Positions 27,441-41,150 of a stretch of 64,000 nucleotides of DNA are shown here, piece by piece. The stretch lies in assembly GCA_013396655.1 (NCBI GenBank), contig WBMV01002763.1:434573-498572 (forward strand), written 5' to 3'. This stretch comes from Campylorhamphus procurvoides. Its lineage: Eukaryota; Chordata; Aves; Passeriformes; Dendrocolaptidae. The translations under genes and the position numbers were made by a program. The notes under the pieces were generated by a model. That model saw only the letters and a list, made by a program, of their open reading frames with translations, searched no databases and was not told where the DNA came from. Numbering within the stretch: the first letter of the stretch is position 1; each line of letters starts with the position of its first letter.

Positions 27441-28587
27441 TCAAAGCCCCAGGGAAGAGTAAACATGCTCCTCCTTGGTCAGCCCTTGAGCTTCATAAAC
27501 CTTTCAAGCCCCTGTGGATCTCATTTCCCCCTCTCACTAAAGCCCAGCAGTTACACTGCCCATCCTGTCCCACTGAAAATGGAAAAACAACTTATTTTCC
27601 TGGATGTTATGGTTCCCATCCTCAATGCCTGACCTAGGAAGAGGTCTGAGTTGACACCACCCAAAGGAGGTGAGACCCCCATTTCTCCCCATTCCCCAGG
27701 AAAATGAGGGATCCAACAGGTGCAGTTTGGTCTGATTTGAGAACTGACCTTTCCCTAATAAAGACAGACCACAGTTGCTCTTTCAAAGGAAACTCGTATT
27801 ACATGAAAGGAGGACCTAATTACACGGAATTTAATTCCTCCCAAATGTTTGTTGCTACTTGTGGTTTGGAAGCTTCAATGCACAGGAGTCTAGAAAAGAA
27901 GAGAAAGAAACCCCCCCCTCCAAAATTATGTATTTGAGTGGCAATTATTTTCTATCCCCCAGCTGGTTTAGGCAGTTACTTCAAAATGTCAGAGAATTCA
28001 TTGCATTTTGATGAAGGCACTTGTTATTCTCAGTTGTGAAGAAGACAATCCAGGGCACAAAGTTCAAAAGGCAGCATTCAGAGAAGGCAATAATTAGACT
28101 CAACTACACGGAGATGCTGCTGCAATTTAACAGCTCTGTCTGGTGGTGGTGGGGTCACAAATCTGATGTTGCACCAGTTGGTGGAATGGCTGTGATAAAC
28201 TGCCTGCTTATTTTCACACCTACAGTAGAAAGTAATTAAAGCAAAATCCTTTTAGCTGCAATTAGATGGCAGGACTCATTTAAACGGAATACGAGGGGGA
28301 AAAAAATGGGAAAAGTAAAAGATCAGAAAAATTAAGAAAGTATAAATAGCAGGCCACTTCTCTATCCTAAGTTTATGTCAGAAAACAAAACTATTCAGTA
28401 AAGGCTTGCGAATTCCATACTTTTAGCCTTTTTGTTACTGCAAAATATCAAAAATAGTAGAGAAGGAAATTAGTGTGATTATACATTTTTAATAGATATT
28501 TTAGATTTTGCCCTTAGGAAGCAATTCCATTAAAATGAATTATACAAAGAATATTACGCTTGATTATTTGGTACCACTTAATATTTG

Positions 28588-28816
28588 CTTCAGCCTGGAG
28601 AAGAAGAGGCTTTGGGGTGACCTAATTGTGACCTTCCAGTACCTGCAGGAAGGCTGCAAGAAACCTGGAGAGGGAATTTGGACAAGGGATGGATCCCTGA
28701 AGTGTCCAAGGCCAGGCTGGATAGGGCTTGGAGCACCCTGTGCTGGTGGAAGGTGTCCCTGCCCATGGAATGACATGGTCTGTCAGGTCTCTTCCATCCC
28801 AAACCCTCTGTGATCC
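28588..28816 (+). mobile_element. CR1 LINE 3' end with internal deletion
   Basis: Begins with gcttcagcctggagaagaag, and ends ccaaggccaggctggatagg to ccaaaccctctgtgatccc. Compared with the 44198 copy, roughly 110-130 bp (the attaggaagaaattc segment) are missing between ggacaaggg and ggatccctg. Confidence 0.9.
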
Positions 28817-30770
28817 CAATCCCTCCCTTTGGGATAACAGGCAAATCCTGCCCTATGCAGAGAATAACCCTAGGCTGTGAATCACAGACCCTCTTGTGTG
28901 TTTGCAGGAAGTTTCCTTGAACTGTGGGATTTCATTTCACAGCCATCCTGGCCCTCTCAAGAGGTGAAAGCTCTCTCTGAGATTAGAAAGGGACTCAGCA
29001 CTCTTTGACAAGCCATTTGATGTATTTGCCTCTAATAACTTTATCATTACAACCTTCAGGGGGACAGAGAGCCGGCAGCCAGAGAAAGGGGACAAAGGAT
29101 GGAGCTCTGGGACCAGCAGCCAGTCTTAAGTAAAGGGCACTGGGGATTTTTTTGAGGGGGATAAAAAATAGAGACACTTGTTAAGTATTTTTTAAACCTT
29201 TCTCATTCAAAAAACAAAGAAGTTTTGATTGGGAGATATACCCAGTGCTCAGCACAAAAACTTTTAGTCCAAAAGCCTTGCACATAAGGAGAATTAAGAG
29301 ATGCACAAATCAGTATATATCTGTTGGAGCTGTTTTAACTTCAAAATCAGATAAAATTGGAGGAAGAGTCTGGTCACTAATGTGGCAATGCCAGGTCACC
29401 ATAAAAAACCTCGAAGACTATTTTTTATTTTTCCTTTTTTTACCCTTAATTTCAATCATGGAGTTTTAAAGCTTCTTTGAGATTCTTGCCTTGACCATCT
29501 CGAGTCCTCTCAGTTGTTTTCTCTCAGAAAATGCCTCTGCCTGGCCCAGTCTGCAAACACTGAAATGAGAGTGCAGAAAAGTGGAAATCCCTGTAAAACT
29601 CCAAATATCTCCCCTTTGTTCAGCTCCTGAAGTATTTTATCCTGCACATAATCCTGGAACAACTGGGAAAAGTGATTATGTAATGAAGCATAGAAAGAAA
29701 AGTGAGCAACACAGCCCAGTAGAGTCATTATAAAAATCAGAATAATTCTGGCTGGAATTTATTTATGCATTCTCCACTCCATTAACTTGAAATGAAAATA
29801 TATGTATCAAGTCTCTGAAAATCTTTCTCCTTAAATTTGCAAATATATCTTCCAGAATTTCCCACTCTTGAGTCACACAAGCTGTACATAAACCTTAAAA
29901 CACTGAAATACCATAAACTTGTTTAAGGGCAAGTTTTCCCTCAATGAATCGTATAAATGAAAATACATCAATTAAATTTCTTCACTGATTTTCCATCTAT
30001 TGGGACTTTCAATTCTTTATATAAGGATGGCTGAAGATGAGTGTTAATGCTGGGGAGAAATTTCTGAGTTACCAGAGGAAACATTAAATATTCTGTTCTC
30101 AAGGAACATAAACTTTGATCAATGTTCCATACCTAGAAAAGCTTATGGCTGCGTATTTAAAGAAGGGTCATTTATTTCATTTAAATGGGTTTTAACAATG
30201 CTTGAATTTTAGCAGTATCTTCATATAGCTGGGCTAAAAAGGGTAGTAATTTTGGGAAAAAAAATTACAATGTTATTGGGTTTCAATTATAAGTAGCATT
30301 GATTGAACCTTTGACGGGACCCAAGATGCATAAGGCAATTTTTTTTTTTCAAATAAAAAGCCTAAATCCCTTGAAAAGTTTCCCAACTAAAGCCACAAAC
30401 TTTCTTAAACTTGCTTATAAAAAAGTCTTTCTGTCACTTCTGCTGCTGTTCATCAGGATTAATACTGGAAAACAAAATTATTTTCCTAGGAATCTTGCAC
30501 GGGTAAAATTCAGGTTACAGACAGCAGTCAAAGCATCATGTAAGCCAAGAGAAACAGTCCCATAAAGTATTAATAATTAATAAATAGTTTGTCTTATCTT
30601 TTAAAACTGCAGTCCCCCCGCTCAGATACAGCCATGGCTGTGTTACTGAGAAACAAGGAAATTACTTCATTATTAAACATTATTAAATAAAACTGTTACA
30701 AACATCTGCTTCAGTAAGAGTTATACATGATGATCAGGAATAGCAAACATTAAAATCCTTGCAGTCTGAG

Positions 30771-30830
30771 CCCGTTTTGCCTGGGATCGAGTTAATTTTC
30801 CTCATCCCAGGGGCCACACGTGGGATTTGT
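30771..30830 (+). mobile_element. Short LTR fragment related to the 37.2-kb solo LTR
   Basis: The sequence gttttgcctgggatcgagtt followed by aattttcctc matches the opening of the 37179 LTR. The similarity fades within about 60 bp, so only a remnant is present. Confidence 0.45.
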
Positions 30831-30954
30831 GGCACCAGCCCAGGGTGAGGAGGCAGAGGGTGAACAAGGACTTTGCACAACCACACAAAGAAATAACAAT
30901 TTGTACCTCACTCCCAGCACGGTTTCACACAAAGGTATTTAGAAGGCAATTTGG

Positions 30955-31062
30955 GGGAGATATTGGAGATGTTTAAAGCCTGGATTAGCTGGTCCTGCTC
31001 TGCTCAGAGGAGTTGAACTCCAGGATCTCCAAAGGCCCTTTCCAACCTCTACAATACAGGGA
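30955..31062 (+). mobile_element. Short CR1 3' end
   Basis: The sequence ttggagatgtttaaagcctg, then gagttgaactccaggatctc and ggccctttccaacctctaca matches the CR1 tail in plus orientation. Confidence 0.75.
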
Positions 31063-31734
31063 AGAACGAAGAATTAATCAAACTAATCCTATAAAGCCAA
31101 CTTTGGTGGGTTTGGGGTTTTTTTTTAGATTTGATGTGGGATACACTGAGGTCCAAAATGAGTTCTTTGGAAATGGGAAGACTGATAATCACATTATAGA
31201 GTCTGAAATTGCTGAAAACTGGGTTACAGGAGACATCCTCCACCTTTATGCTGTTGAGATCTACCTGGGTTTTCAGAGGGGATTTTTTTTCCTTATGCAG
31301 GAAAAGCAGCCACTAGCACGGAACTTCCTGGAGTGCTTGGCTTCCAAAGGCATCCTCTGCCCTAAGGTTGGCCTGAAGGTCCATGATTGAGAGGAGGCTG
31401 ATAAATTTAGCAGCAATCTTTTGTTCTCTCGTGGCATTACTGCCACAAAAGTGCTCACATCACTGTTGATCCTTGCATTGTCAAAATCCCAAAGGAAGTT
31501 AAGATAAAATATTAGATGGGGTTGAGCTCTGGTTATTTTTTGCCTAAGACATTTAATGAAACAATATAAAAGACCCCAAACAAAACACCAGGAATGTGTA
31601 TGTTTTAGCAGAAGAGTAACATTCTTTGTGACTATTATTCCTCCTTACTCAGGAAAATTCATCATTCATTAAAAATGATTCATCTCCCTTGGCCTTTATT
31701 CGGTGCTTCATGTTTCTAATGAACTTAATGTAGC

Positions 31735-31985
31735 AAGTGATGCAATCAGACAAAAGCATGGTAAGAGCTCTTTCTGCCACTACAGGCACAATCATATTTA
31801 ATTAAGAATTATCATTATCTGAACCTATTAGTTAACTATTACAGCCCCAACACATTGTCTACCTCAGAGAAGCAGCTTCCTCATTAACAAACGAGCTCGG
31901 ATGTAATTATTGCCCTTCAATTTGCTCGGTGCATCAGCATCTCATTAAATGTGCCTCACAGAACCAAATTATTTCTTTGCTACTA
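31735..31985. promoter_or_regulatory. Candidate conserved noncoding element
   Basis: The block contains dense TAAT/ATTA cores (tttaattaagaattatcatt) alongside preserved CpGs (acgagctcggatgtaattat and ttgctcggtgcatcagc), with no recognised repeat or frame. The texture resembles vertebrate neural-gene intronic enhancers; identity is unproven. Confidence 0.27.
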
Positions 31986-34900
31986 TCAGAAAGGATTAAC
32001 AAAACCCATAAAAAGTTCTTGGGTCTTTCTCCAGCATCCATTTCCCAAGGAACAGGTGTAACCACCCTGCAATTTCTGCATACCTGAGACCAGTAAGTGG
32101 AATTACATTGCAAGGAGTGAAGCGTGGATCAAAGGTTCAGTGTGGAGCCAGAATTCCTCATGGAATGGCACATTCCCCCCTTCAGACAGCTGTTAAGGCA
32201 GCTCAGGCACTGAGCAGTAACATCCAGCATCTACCAATTCTGTTTGCTATTTCCCCCCACATTTTAGAATTCGTATTTCACTTTGATTCCATATGTAAAG
32301 GTCCATATGTGCAGGCTGGCAGCACTGCTTCTTCTCTCAGCACTGCACTATGGAATGAAATAAATGTAAAACCAAATTAAATTCTTGCTTGCTTGGTTTT
32401 GCATTTTTTATCTTTTTTTTTCCTTTTTGTTTTATTTTGCAAGGAATCAATGAACGTTCTGGATCTTCTTGCTTTGCTCTCTTCTTTCCATGAATATTCC
32501 TTCCACAACTCCATAGATCAGGATTACCATGGATGCAGGGTATCTGTCTGTCTGGTTTTAAATGGGCACTGCCATCTCTTTAAGCAGAGGGTCCCTAAAA
32601 CCTTTAGTTTTCCACAGCCAGAAAACAAAAGTTGTGTAATATTAAACAAGCAACGTGAGTCACTCAGGAAATGTTTAATTTCATCGTATTAGTCTGAATA
32701 TCAGAGGGCAACCAGGAAAAAGCTCCCACCACCCCCTGCACTCAATGCTACCAGCAATTTTGAGTTAGTGAGCCGAAGTTTGCATCTTTATGGACAGAAA
32801 AATGATTGGGCCCTACAGTGTGGCAGGACAGAACAAAAGATGTAAAGTATTCTCATATTGCTTTCAGGACAATTTTCAATAAGTAAATTGTGCAAGATAA
32901 CGCTGTGGGAACAAAAAAATCAAGCTGAAGGAATATCTGCTATAAAAGTGTTTTTGACTGAATAACAATACCTAAAAAATAAAGTCTCAGAGCTATCAGT
33001 ATTTTTCCACAGATGGACTGATTTTTCACGGGCGAATAGGCCAGAAACACAAATGCCATAAAATATTATTTGGGTTTTTTCTAACACTCTGTAATGAGCA
33101 ATTCGATCCATTACTATCCTCTAGAAAAACACGTAACAAAGTAGTTCATATTTAATGTAACCAATTAAGTAGAGACAGGCTTGTTTTCCTTTTCACCTCT
33201 AAGAGATAATCATTCCTATGTGAAGGAGAATTACTTTATATTCTCAAGAAACTCTGCCAAATGGAGACATTTTAGATTTCCTTGCAAAAGCCATCTTTTG
33301 CTTCCAGTTTATGTTCATATACTCACTGTCATAAAGAAGGAATTGAAGATATTTTAAGACAAAAGAAATAAGAGCTCAGCAAGATGTGAAATTTAGGAAA
33401 ATATTAAACAATAAAAGAGGATGTCGAATGAACAGTGTTTTTTACTGTCCTATGGCAATCACCTTAATTATCCATAATTAATAGCTGTAGATGGCTTAAG
33501 TGAGGGCAAATTCCTTTCTTTTCCCCCCCTTTTTCTTTTTTGAGAGGCATATTCCATGCCAGGGGTGTGCCTTTTACATCCTGCTTGATTCCTTTTACCA
33601 AGAGCAGAAAGTTTCACACTTTTTCATACATAATTTAAATCATTATTGTATTTATTATTTATATTATTATATAATTTTACATGTAATTTTTATAGTCACA
33701 GAATCATGGGTTGTTTTTTTGTTTACTCAGAATAAGGCGGAAATTGAACCATGACAAAATAATAAAGCAATTTTTGGGATAATTGAGCTGAATTCTCTGA
33801 AAAAAAAAAGAAAATAAAATTCTTATAGCACAACAAAGCATATTTTATCAAAGATAAAACCCCAAGCATTTGAAAATTAGACCAAACCTTCCTTGTTGCC
33901 AATTTTGGGGATTTAGAAGCTTAGTCTCCAGGTCAATTTTTCTGCTGAACATGATAAGAACAATTTTTCCTTGATCTTGGATTCAGAAGTTTGAGACTGA
34001 ACAGGGAGCTATTCTGTGCAACTTTTCACGTGTTTCAAAGATTAAGAATACAACAAGCATTTATAATTAAAGCTTTAAAATCAACCACAGGTGCTCTTCA
34101 TGAAAAATATGGCAGTTAGTGTCTCTTACTAAAAAAAAAGAGAATAACCCTAAGAGTTTGAAGTAAGTGCTGAATTATTGCTCTGATGTGCAGCAAGTTT
34201 TCTGCCTCCTCCAAAGCTGCACAGAGCTTGCCATTTGCCTTCCTTTTCACCTGATACACTCCTTTTTCCCCCCAAATCCTCTCTAATCTCTACTCCTTTG
34301 CTGTTTCAGCTAAGGGTGGGGTTTATTGTTATTTAATGACTATAGAACCATTAACTTGTGTGTATTTTAACAACATTGATCTCTGCCCAACTGAATATTG
34401 GCATTTAAAGCCACGACACCTCTGTTTATTGATTTTCAGGACTCAGTGGATACTGTCACCAAATACTAACAATTTCTATGGCCCATCACACTTTTAAAAA
34501 TAAACAAAGGGAAAGCAGCATTTTTACACCCTGTGCTCTAAAAGTTGCTGCTTCCATTTTGACTTGGTTTTACAGTAGTGTTTCCCCTTGAAATATATGT
34601 GCAAACCAGTACAAAATAAACCATTTTTGATAGAATGACAAAAAAATCCTTCACAATCTTTCTGTTGCTGTTTCCTAAACAAGACATATCATCTAGTAAC
34701 AGTTAAACCTAACATAGGTAATCTAAAATATCCAGAAGTTTGCTCAATAAATGTGAACACCATGTTTTGAAGACAGAAAATGATTAAGGCAGTGAGGAAT
34801 TGTGAATAACAGGGGAAAAAAAGGCACTGAATTCCATGCCCACTTTATGCTCTTTCAGTCTATAATATCAGCCTAATTCTTCAGTAAGTGCTGCTGATTA

Positions 34901-35287
34901 ATGTGACACCAAAAAAATATAAAAAAAAGTGTGAAGAAATAGGACTTTAATTTAATTTGTTTTTTCAAAAGAACATGCAAATGTTTGATTCTTTCTTTCT
35001 TTTATCTTTGGCTAGCAATGGGAAATCCTTATCAGTGTACACCAGCACCCAAATTACATCGTGTTTGCCTTTCCTATGGCGAGGTTCAATGGCAGTGAAC
35101 TCCAAATCATTCTGCTAATGATAGCAGAAGGTCAAGATTTCATCTATAAGCTCAACTGTAAAAGGAAAAAAAAAAAACCCAAACCAAAACCAACAAAAAA
35201 TTATAGGTTAAGATGGTCAGTGTGTCATAGACATGTAAAAAATATACAGATTTAAAATAAACACAACTTTATTTTCAGGCACTTGCA

Positions 35288-35382
35288 AAGAGAGATAAAG
35301 TCCCCTCTAATCCTCCTTCTCTCCAGACCAAACAGCCCCAGCTCCCTCAGCCACTTGTCATATGACTTGTGCTCTAGACAAC
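35288..35382 (-). mobile_element. CR1 fragment, inverted 5' part of the following copy
   Basis: Reversed, it reads gagcacaagtcatatgacaa, gtggctgagggagctggggc, then a Leu-rich ORF2-end segment. In the CR1 consensus this lies just upstream of the part represented in opposite orientation at 35455-35690. Confidence 0.78.
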
Positions 35383-35454
35383 TTAAGATTACATTGACAG
35401 AAGGAGGAAAAGAAGAAAAGAAAACAAACAAACATAGAGCCTTTAAACTGGCAA

Positions 35455-35690
35455 GACTTTAAGCCGTTGCCACCTGACAGGTCAGGGAAAGGCATCAAAG
35501 ATGTTAGGAGAAGTTTCTTCACTGAAAGTGTGGTCAAGCCCTGGGATGGGCTGGGCTGGTCAGGCTGGTCTCACCACTCCTGGAGGGATTTAAAATCTGT
35601 GCAGATGTGCAATTTGGGGACATGGTTTAGTGGCGGCTTTGGCAGCACTGGGACTTAATGATCTTAAAGATATTTTCCAACCTAAATAAT
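35455..35690 (+). mobile_element. CR1 LINE 3' end
   Basis: Plus orientation. Key segments are gttaggagaagtttcttcac, ggggacatggtttagtggcg and a tail with gatcttaaagatattttcca followed by acctaaataatga. The start is decayed, and the segment may begin anywhere from 35450 to 35475. Confidence 0.82.
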
Positions 35691-37178
35691 GATTAAGCAA
35701 GATGAAGAACAATTTCTTTCCTTTTCATAAAGCATCTCAATATTTCTAACCATTGCTGTCAATCTTAAACCTCCTCTGCTCTCAATATAGAAACAGAATG
35801 ACATTTATTAACCAAAATACAAGTGCACATTTCGTTAATTTAGTGGCAACAAGTCATACACATTGTCTCTTCCTTCCCCAGTATTTTCTAAAATGACTAG
35901 ATAAGTTATTCTCTCTCCTTTCTGTTTTCTTAACTAGTAGGTCCAAGAACTGATGGTTTTGGTTTGTAACAGCTCAACATGATGTCCAGACTACAGAGAA
36001 ATAGAAAAGGTCATTTCTAGTGGCTCTAATTGCCTTTCCCAGGCACTTTTCCCAAAAATAGGTATAATTTTCACAAAATGGGTGTAACACTGTCAATAGT
36101 TCTGTACTCTAAAACTCCTCTTTTGGCACCAAATGTCCTTCCAGGTGTTCTATGACAAATATTTGTACAAACCTCCTCCTGCTTTGACTCAAGTGTTTCT
36201 TCTCTAAGGCAAAGCACGTGACTGTTATCACTGCATCATTTCCACCACAGCATTATGGAGTTCACTGTAAACTCTAAGCCCTATTGACAACACCAAACAT
36301 TGTTTTCTGTCTGAGGAAACAGGCTAATACTCACATGAGTAAATACACACTGCTCTGCTATTGATCCACAGATCAATAGACAGCAAAACCAAAGGCCATT
36401 AGATCATGCAGTGTGATATCCAGTACAGCTCACAGAATTCCACTGCCTGCAAATACGCCCTGTAAAGACGACTTCAGCTGGCTTAAACATTTCAAATCCT
36501 CCCTCTCTGATCCTTTCAAACAAAGTGCACCACAGGAAGAAAATCAAAAAGGCACAGGAAACTGCAGTGGCACAGAAATAATTACTGGAGTGATGCAGAA
36601 GTGATACTCACATAAGGATGTCAAGAGAAAGGCAAAAGAAAATAAATGAGAAGAGAAAGTTTCCCTGCCCACCCAGGTTGGGAGAAGAGTCAGCTCTATT
36701 TTCATCTCTAGAAGTTTTCCCTGTCAGTGATATGGGAGACACAAAACAGGATTCAGGCTCAAAAGGCACATCATCACTCAGACACAATCAAAATGTTTAA
36801 AGCTTTTAGGAGAAAAATGTCTCTGGCAGGAATTAGAAGCAAACCTAAAATTAGTATTAAGTAATTCTGTAGAATAAAATACTGTTAAGATACTGGGCAT
36901 GATTCCATCCTATGAGTGGGTATCCAGGTACCCTTCCCCAGGGATCAGTCCTGTCTCACCAGTCCTCCTGCAGCCAACACCTGTACTCATTCCTCTCCCA
37001 AAATCCCACCAGATTGGGACCTCATGAATTTCAGTCTAATCCTCAGAGCAAACACACCAGAACAAACGAGCATGTTGGGAAATACAAAGAGATTTCACCT
37101 TGTTCTGAGCACTTCATTGACTGTAGTCATTGAATAAAACCCAAAGTGCAACAGATCAGTAGGAAAACCGAATACATC

Positions 37179-37691
37179 TCTCCTGGTTTGCCTGGGATAG
37201 AACTCATTTTCCTCCCAGGAGCTGGTACAGTGCTGGATTATGCATTTAGGATGAGAATGATGTTGATAACTCACTGATGTTTTAGTTGTTGCTGAGCAGC
37301 CTTTACACCAAGCAAGGACTTTCCAGCTTGTCCCAGTGTCCTGCCAGCGAGCTGACTGGGGGGAACAAGAGGCTGGGAGGGGACACAGCCAGGACAGGCT
37401 GACCTCAAGTGACCAAAGGGATATTCCAGGCCATATGGCATCATGCTGGGCACCCAGACTGGCAGCAGGTGGCCAGGGGACAGTGACTGCTGCTCAGGTA
37501 CTTGCTGGGCACCGCTCAGCAGGCGGTGAGGAATGTAATTGTGCATCACTTCTTTTGTACATTCTTTATTATTGTTGTTGTTCTTATCCATTTCTGTCCT
37601 ATTAAACTGACTTCTCAACCCATGATTTTTACCTTATTTTCCTGATTTTTCCTGAGGAGCGAGGGGCTGTGTGGTGCTACAAACCACAACA
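37179..37691 (+). mobile_element. Solo LTR of an avian endogenous retrovirus (probably ERVL-like)
   Basis: The 513-bp segment resembles the songbird ERV LTR that opens near ctggtttgcctgggatag, passes tgatgttttagttgttgctg and ggacacagccaggacag, has a poly-A signal-like tattaaactg near 37.6 kb and closes with gtggtgctacaaaccacaac. It is bounded by a 5-bp direct repeat, acatc, at 37174-37178 and 37692-37696. The end is CA as expected, while the start TC looks like a mutated TG. No internal retroviral sequence adjoins it, so it is a recombined solo LTR. A 5-bp duplication suggests ERVL rather than ERVK (6 bp); family naming is from recollection. Confidence 0.8.
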
Positions 37692-40600
37692 ACATCCCAT
37701 CCCTCTTGGGGTTCACCAGTTCCCTTTGGTGGGCTGAGGAAAGGCAGGAGCATCCTCCAGCTCCTCACACAAGCACCTCACCATCCCCTTGTGCTGCACA
37801 AGAGGACCACAAAGCCAGCAAAAGGCTCAGAGGTCCCTTTTATCATTCTCTTGCTCTGCCAAATCACTGATTAGCTCCTTTCAGACAATACCAGAAGATT
37901 TTGTTGCCAAGGTGACCTCATTTCTGAGAACCCAGATCTCCTCCCGAGTGATTACATTTCCATGCTAGAGCCCTGAAGGAAAAAGAAAAAATCTTCAGTG
38001 CTTGTGTTTATTTTAATCTCTGTGCTCATCTATAATTTTTAAAGGAGAAATTAGTTACACAATTAAAAAAATGGAGTCAGTGGCTCATTAAAGGCAGGCA
38101 GAACCGAAATGTCCCAGTGAATTTATAACTTGTGTTTATAAAGACAAGACTGTGAGCAAGAGATCAGTCACCTCCTGCTGAATGTCACTTACCTTCAGCT
38201 GGGTGAAGGAAGAGACCAAAGCAACAATTCCTCTGCCTTCCCCCCATTCCAGTTTACCCACTGAACAGAACCATCTTTAAGTCTGAAACACTCACCTGAA
38301 ATGCTCAGAAGGCTGGATAACCATTAGTATCTTAAAGGAGTGAAAAGTATTGTAAGGATGTTGAAATGCACACAGGAAAACTTGGTTTTCCACAGAGCCC
38401 AGGAAATTTGAGAGATCTCTCTTATGCATTGAATATGGATTTAAAAGGTTCTTCCAGAATAGAGCATAATATTCATTTTATCTCTAGGAGCATTTCAAAG
38501 TTGGTAAAACACTGTTTTGTTGGTTTTTTTTTCAATAAAACACTTAAGCATACATCACATAGAGAAAAATAGAAGTACAAAAGATGCAAACCAACCTCCA
38601 AACACAGACACAAATTTTACTGAATTAAATTAGTTTCAATAAAGCAGTGAAAGGTTCCTGGCTGGAGAGGAAAGCAGGGAGGCTGGGATTCAGTTCCTCT
38701 CCCATCAGGGCATGGAACTCACTTTTCCTCCTCCTGGACATATGTCCAAGTGGTGAAGAGCAAATAGAGGGCATTACTAATGATCAGCCACATCAACACC
38801 CTCACAAAGAAGAGAAATTAATGGCATGGTAAAAAGAAAAGCCTTTTGGAAAGAAAATAGAATTTATGTTCTTATTCCTGACCGTTATTTGAAGATCAAA
38901 TGTTCTATTCAACAACATGGCTCCAGTGAAACCTTATCAGTGGGGCTTGTCACACAGGACAAAAGCAGCAGCAACTGGATTATTTCTATTATACATCTCT
39001 GAATGTGTTTTAAAATGTGATGATTCTTCTCATCCTTGCATGGAACATGCAGACCTCTCATAACCTCCAATACATGATCAGCAGCTAAAGGAGGTGTGAG
39101 GATTCCTCCCTTCCTAAATGAACCTCTACAATAGTAATATTTAAATTAGTAACTATTTAGAGTATTCCCTTTGTTAATTAAATACCTACTGTTATTAAAA
39201 AATATGTACATACTAACATCATGATTTAAAGTTGAGTTAATGTGGCTTTCCTGTGAGGTGATAATTTGTGACATGCTGATTCCACAGAAAACAATCATTA
39301 AATTGGCTTATTATTTCAGAAAACCAAATGTGATTTGCTTTCTTCCCCACAATGACACTCTTTCCAACGCCACCTAAGTCCACTTATATTTCAAATACCT
39401 GAATGCTTTCATTAGTTTTTCTTTATTTGATGCATATTTGAGGGACTTAGGTATCTTTTAGAAGCAGTTTTGATCTTTTTAAAGGTTTACATCATAAAAA
39501 ATGAAGAGGTAAATGACGCTTTCACAGTGTGAACACCGTTTATGTGACAGTGAGTGTGTTTGAATTTGGTTCACTGAGAACACAGCTCACAACCGCTGCC
39601 CCAGAATCCAAAGAACATTCAGGAAAAACAAGCAACAGAAATTTAAAGGTGAGTCCTTGACGTCTACATTAGCACAACCACAAATGCAAACCACTGGTTC
39701 GTGTATTTGCTGTACAAACAGAGACACTGAGAAATCTGCAGCACCCACAAGGGCTCTCCGTTTATCCTCTAAACCAAAGAGGTCCCTCGTTTGTCTTTCA
39801 GTTCCTGAAAGACTTAGAGAACATCATTTTGGCCAGAATATGCATTAATCAACCTCATTTTGGAAATGAGAACCAGCCAAGAACTTACCTGGCAAGTGGC
39901 TTTAAGTTCTAATGGCACAGGAGTGTCAGGAGTTAATAACATGCTGCTTTCTTGGCTTGTTGCCTTCAAGTTCAGCCAAATTTGTTTGCTACATTTATTT
40001 ATTAATTTTTATTAAATGATGTATTTGGGCAGGAACACAGATCTGTTGATAAATTAAAAGTAACTACAAATTGACATTGTGGAAGTTTGCAAATGTGCTT
40101 GGACATTATTTACACTTATTTTGCCTCCTAACAAGCAAAAGCAAACTTATTCTGGAAAGAAGTGACAGAATAAATGTAATTCAGGCTAAAAAAAATATAA
40201 AACCTAAAAAAAACTTACAGGGTCTAATAAGCATTTAAAAAATTATTTATTCTTGCATCTTTCCACAATTTTTGTTCTTTTCTCCTGTAAAGGATTCCAA
40301 ATAGAAAAAGAAATTCCCAACTAGATGATTAATGCAAGCGGAGGTGAATGTAAGACCATTAAGCTCCAGTGTAAATTCTACTCCTGTTAACTTTGAGTAA
40401 CACATCATAAATATTAATTTCCAGTTCCTCAACAGTAGATTTTAATTATTGGTATATTACAAATAAATTTTTGAGGAGCAGAGAGTACAATGGCAAGAGG
40501 CACCATATGTAGTTCTGCCTGTAAATTCCTGACTAGCTGAAGCAATTTAAGTCTCTGATAAAATACAAGCAGTCATCAAATGAAAAAAAAAAAAGAGATA

Positions 40601-41150
40601 GAGTCATTTAAGTTGGTAAAGTAAATCCTGATTTTCACATAAAACCCACAAAAACACGATACCTAATTTATTTTCTATTAACAATGTATATTGTACCAAA
40701 ATACACTTTGCTTGTAGAAGTCAGGGCTCACACAAAGGATCAAGGCACAATTTTTCTTTCCTGAATTTACTCCACAAAGTTCAGTTTTCAACCAGTGTAG
40801 CAAAAAACAGTCCTTTTTTCCTAATTTCAGGGAAAAAAGCAAGGTACTAGCACTGTGACCCTTCTCCACTATATTAATCAAGGAAAATCACCCACCTTTT
40901 ACCCTAAAACTTCAAAGAGGCATATTGGGAACAACTGGGAGTGAAGCATTCCTTCCTGCCACCCTTCTGCCAGAAATCATTATCCCCTTTTAATTAATAT
41001 TCTCTTTTATGTAGCTCTCCCACCTGACAGGACTATCAGTTCTGTCCCACTCTGTGACATGCTGTCAGCTGGAATGGGGCAGGAGCTCAAGATGTCAAAG
41101 GGGCTGTCACTGTGCCCAAACCCTCTGAAATATCACATTAGCCTAAAATA

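Noticed and set aside
31013..31390. 125-codon plus-strand frame
   Set aside because: It starts inside a CR1 tail and continues into unique intron with no recognisable similarity.
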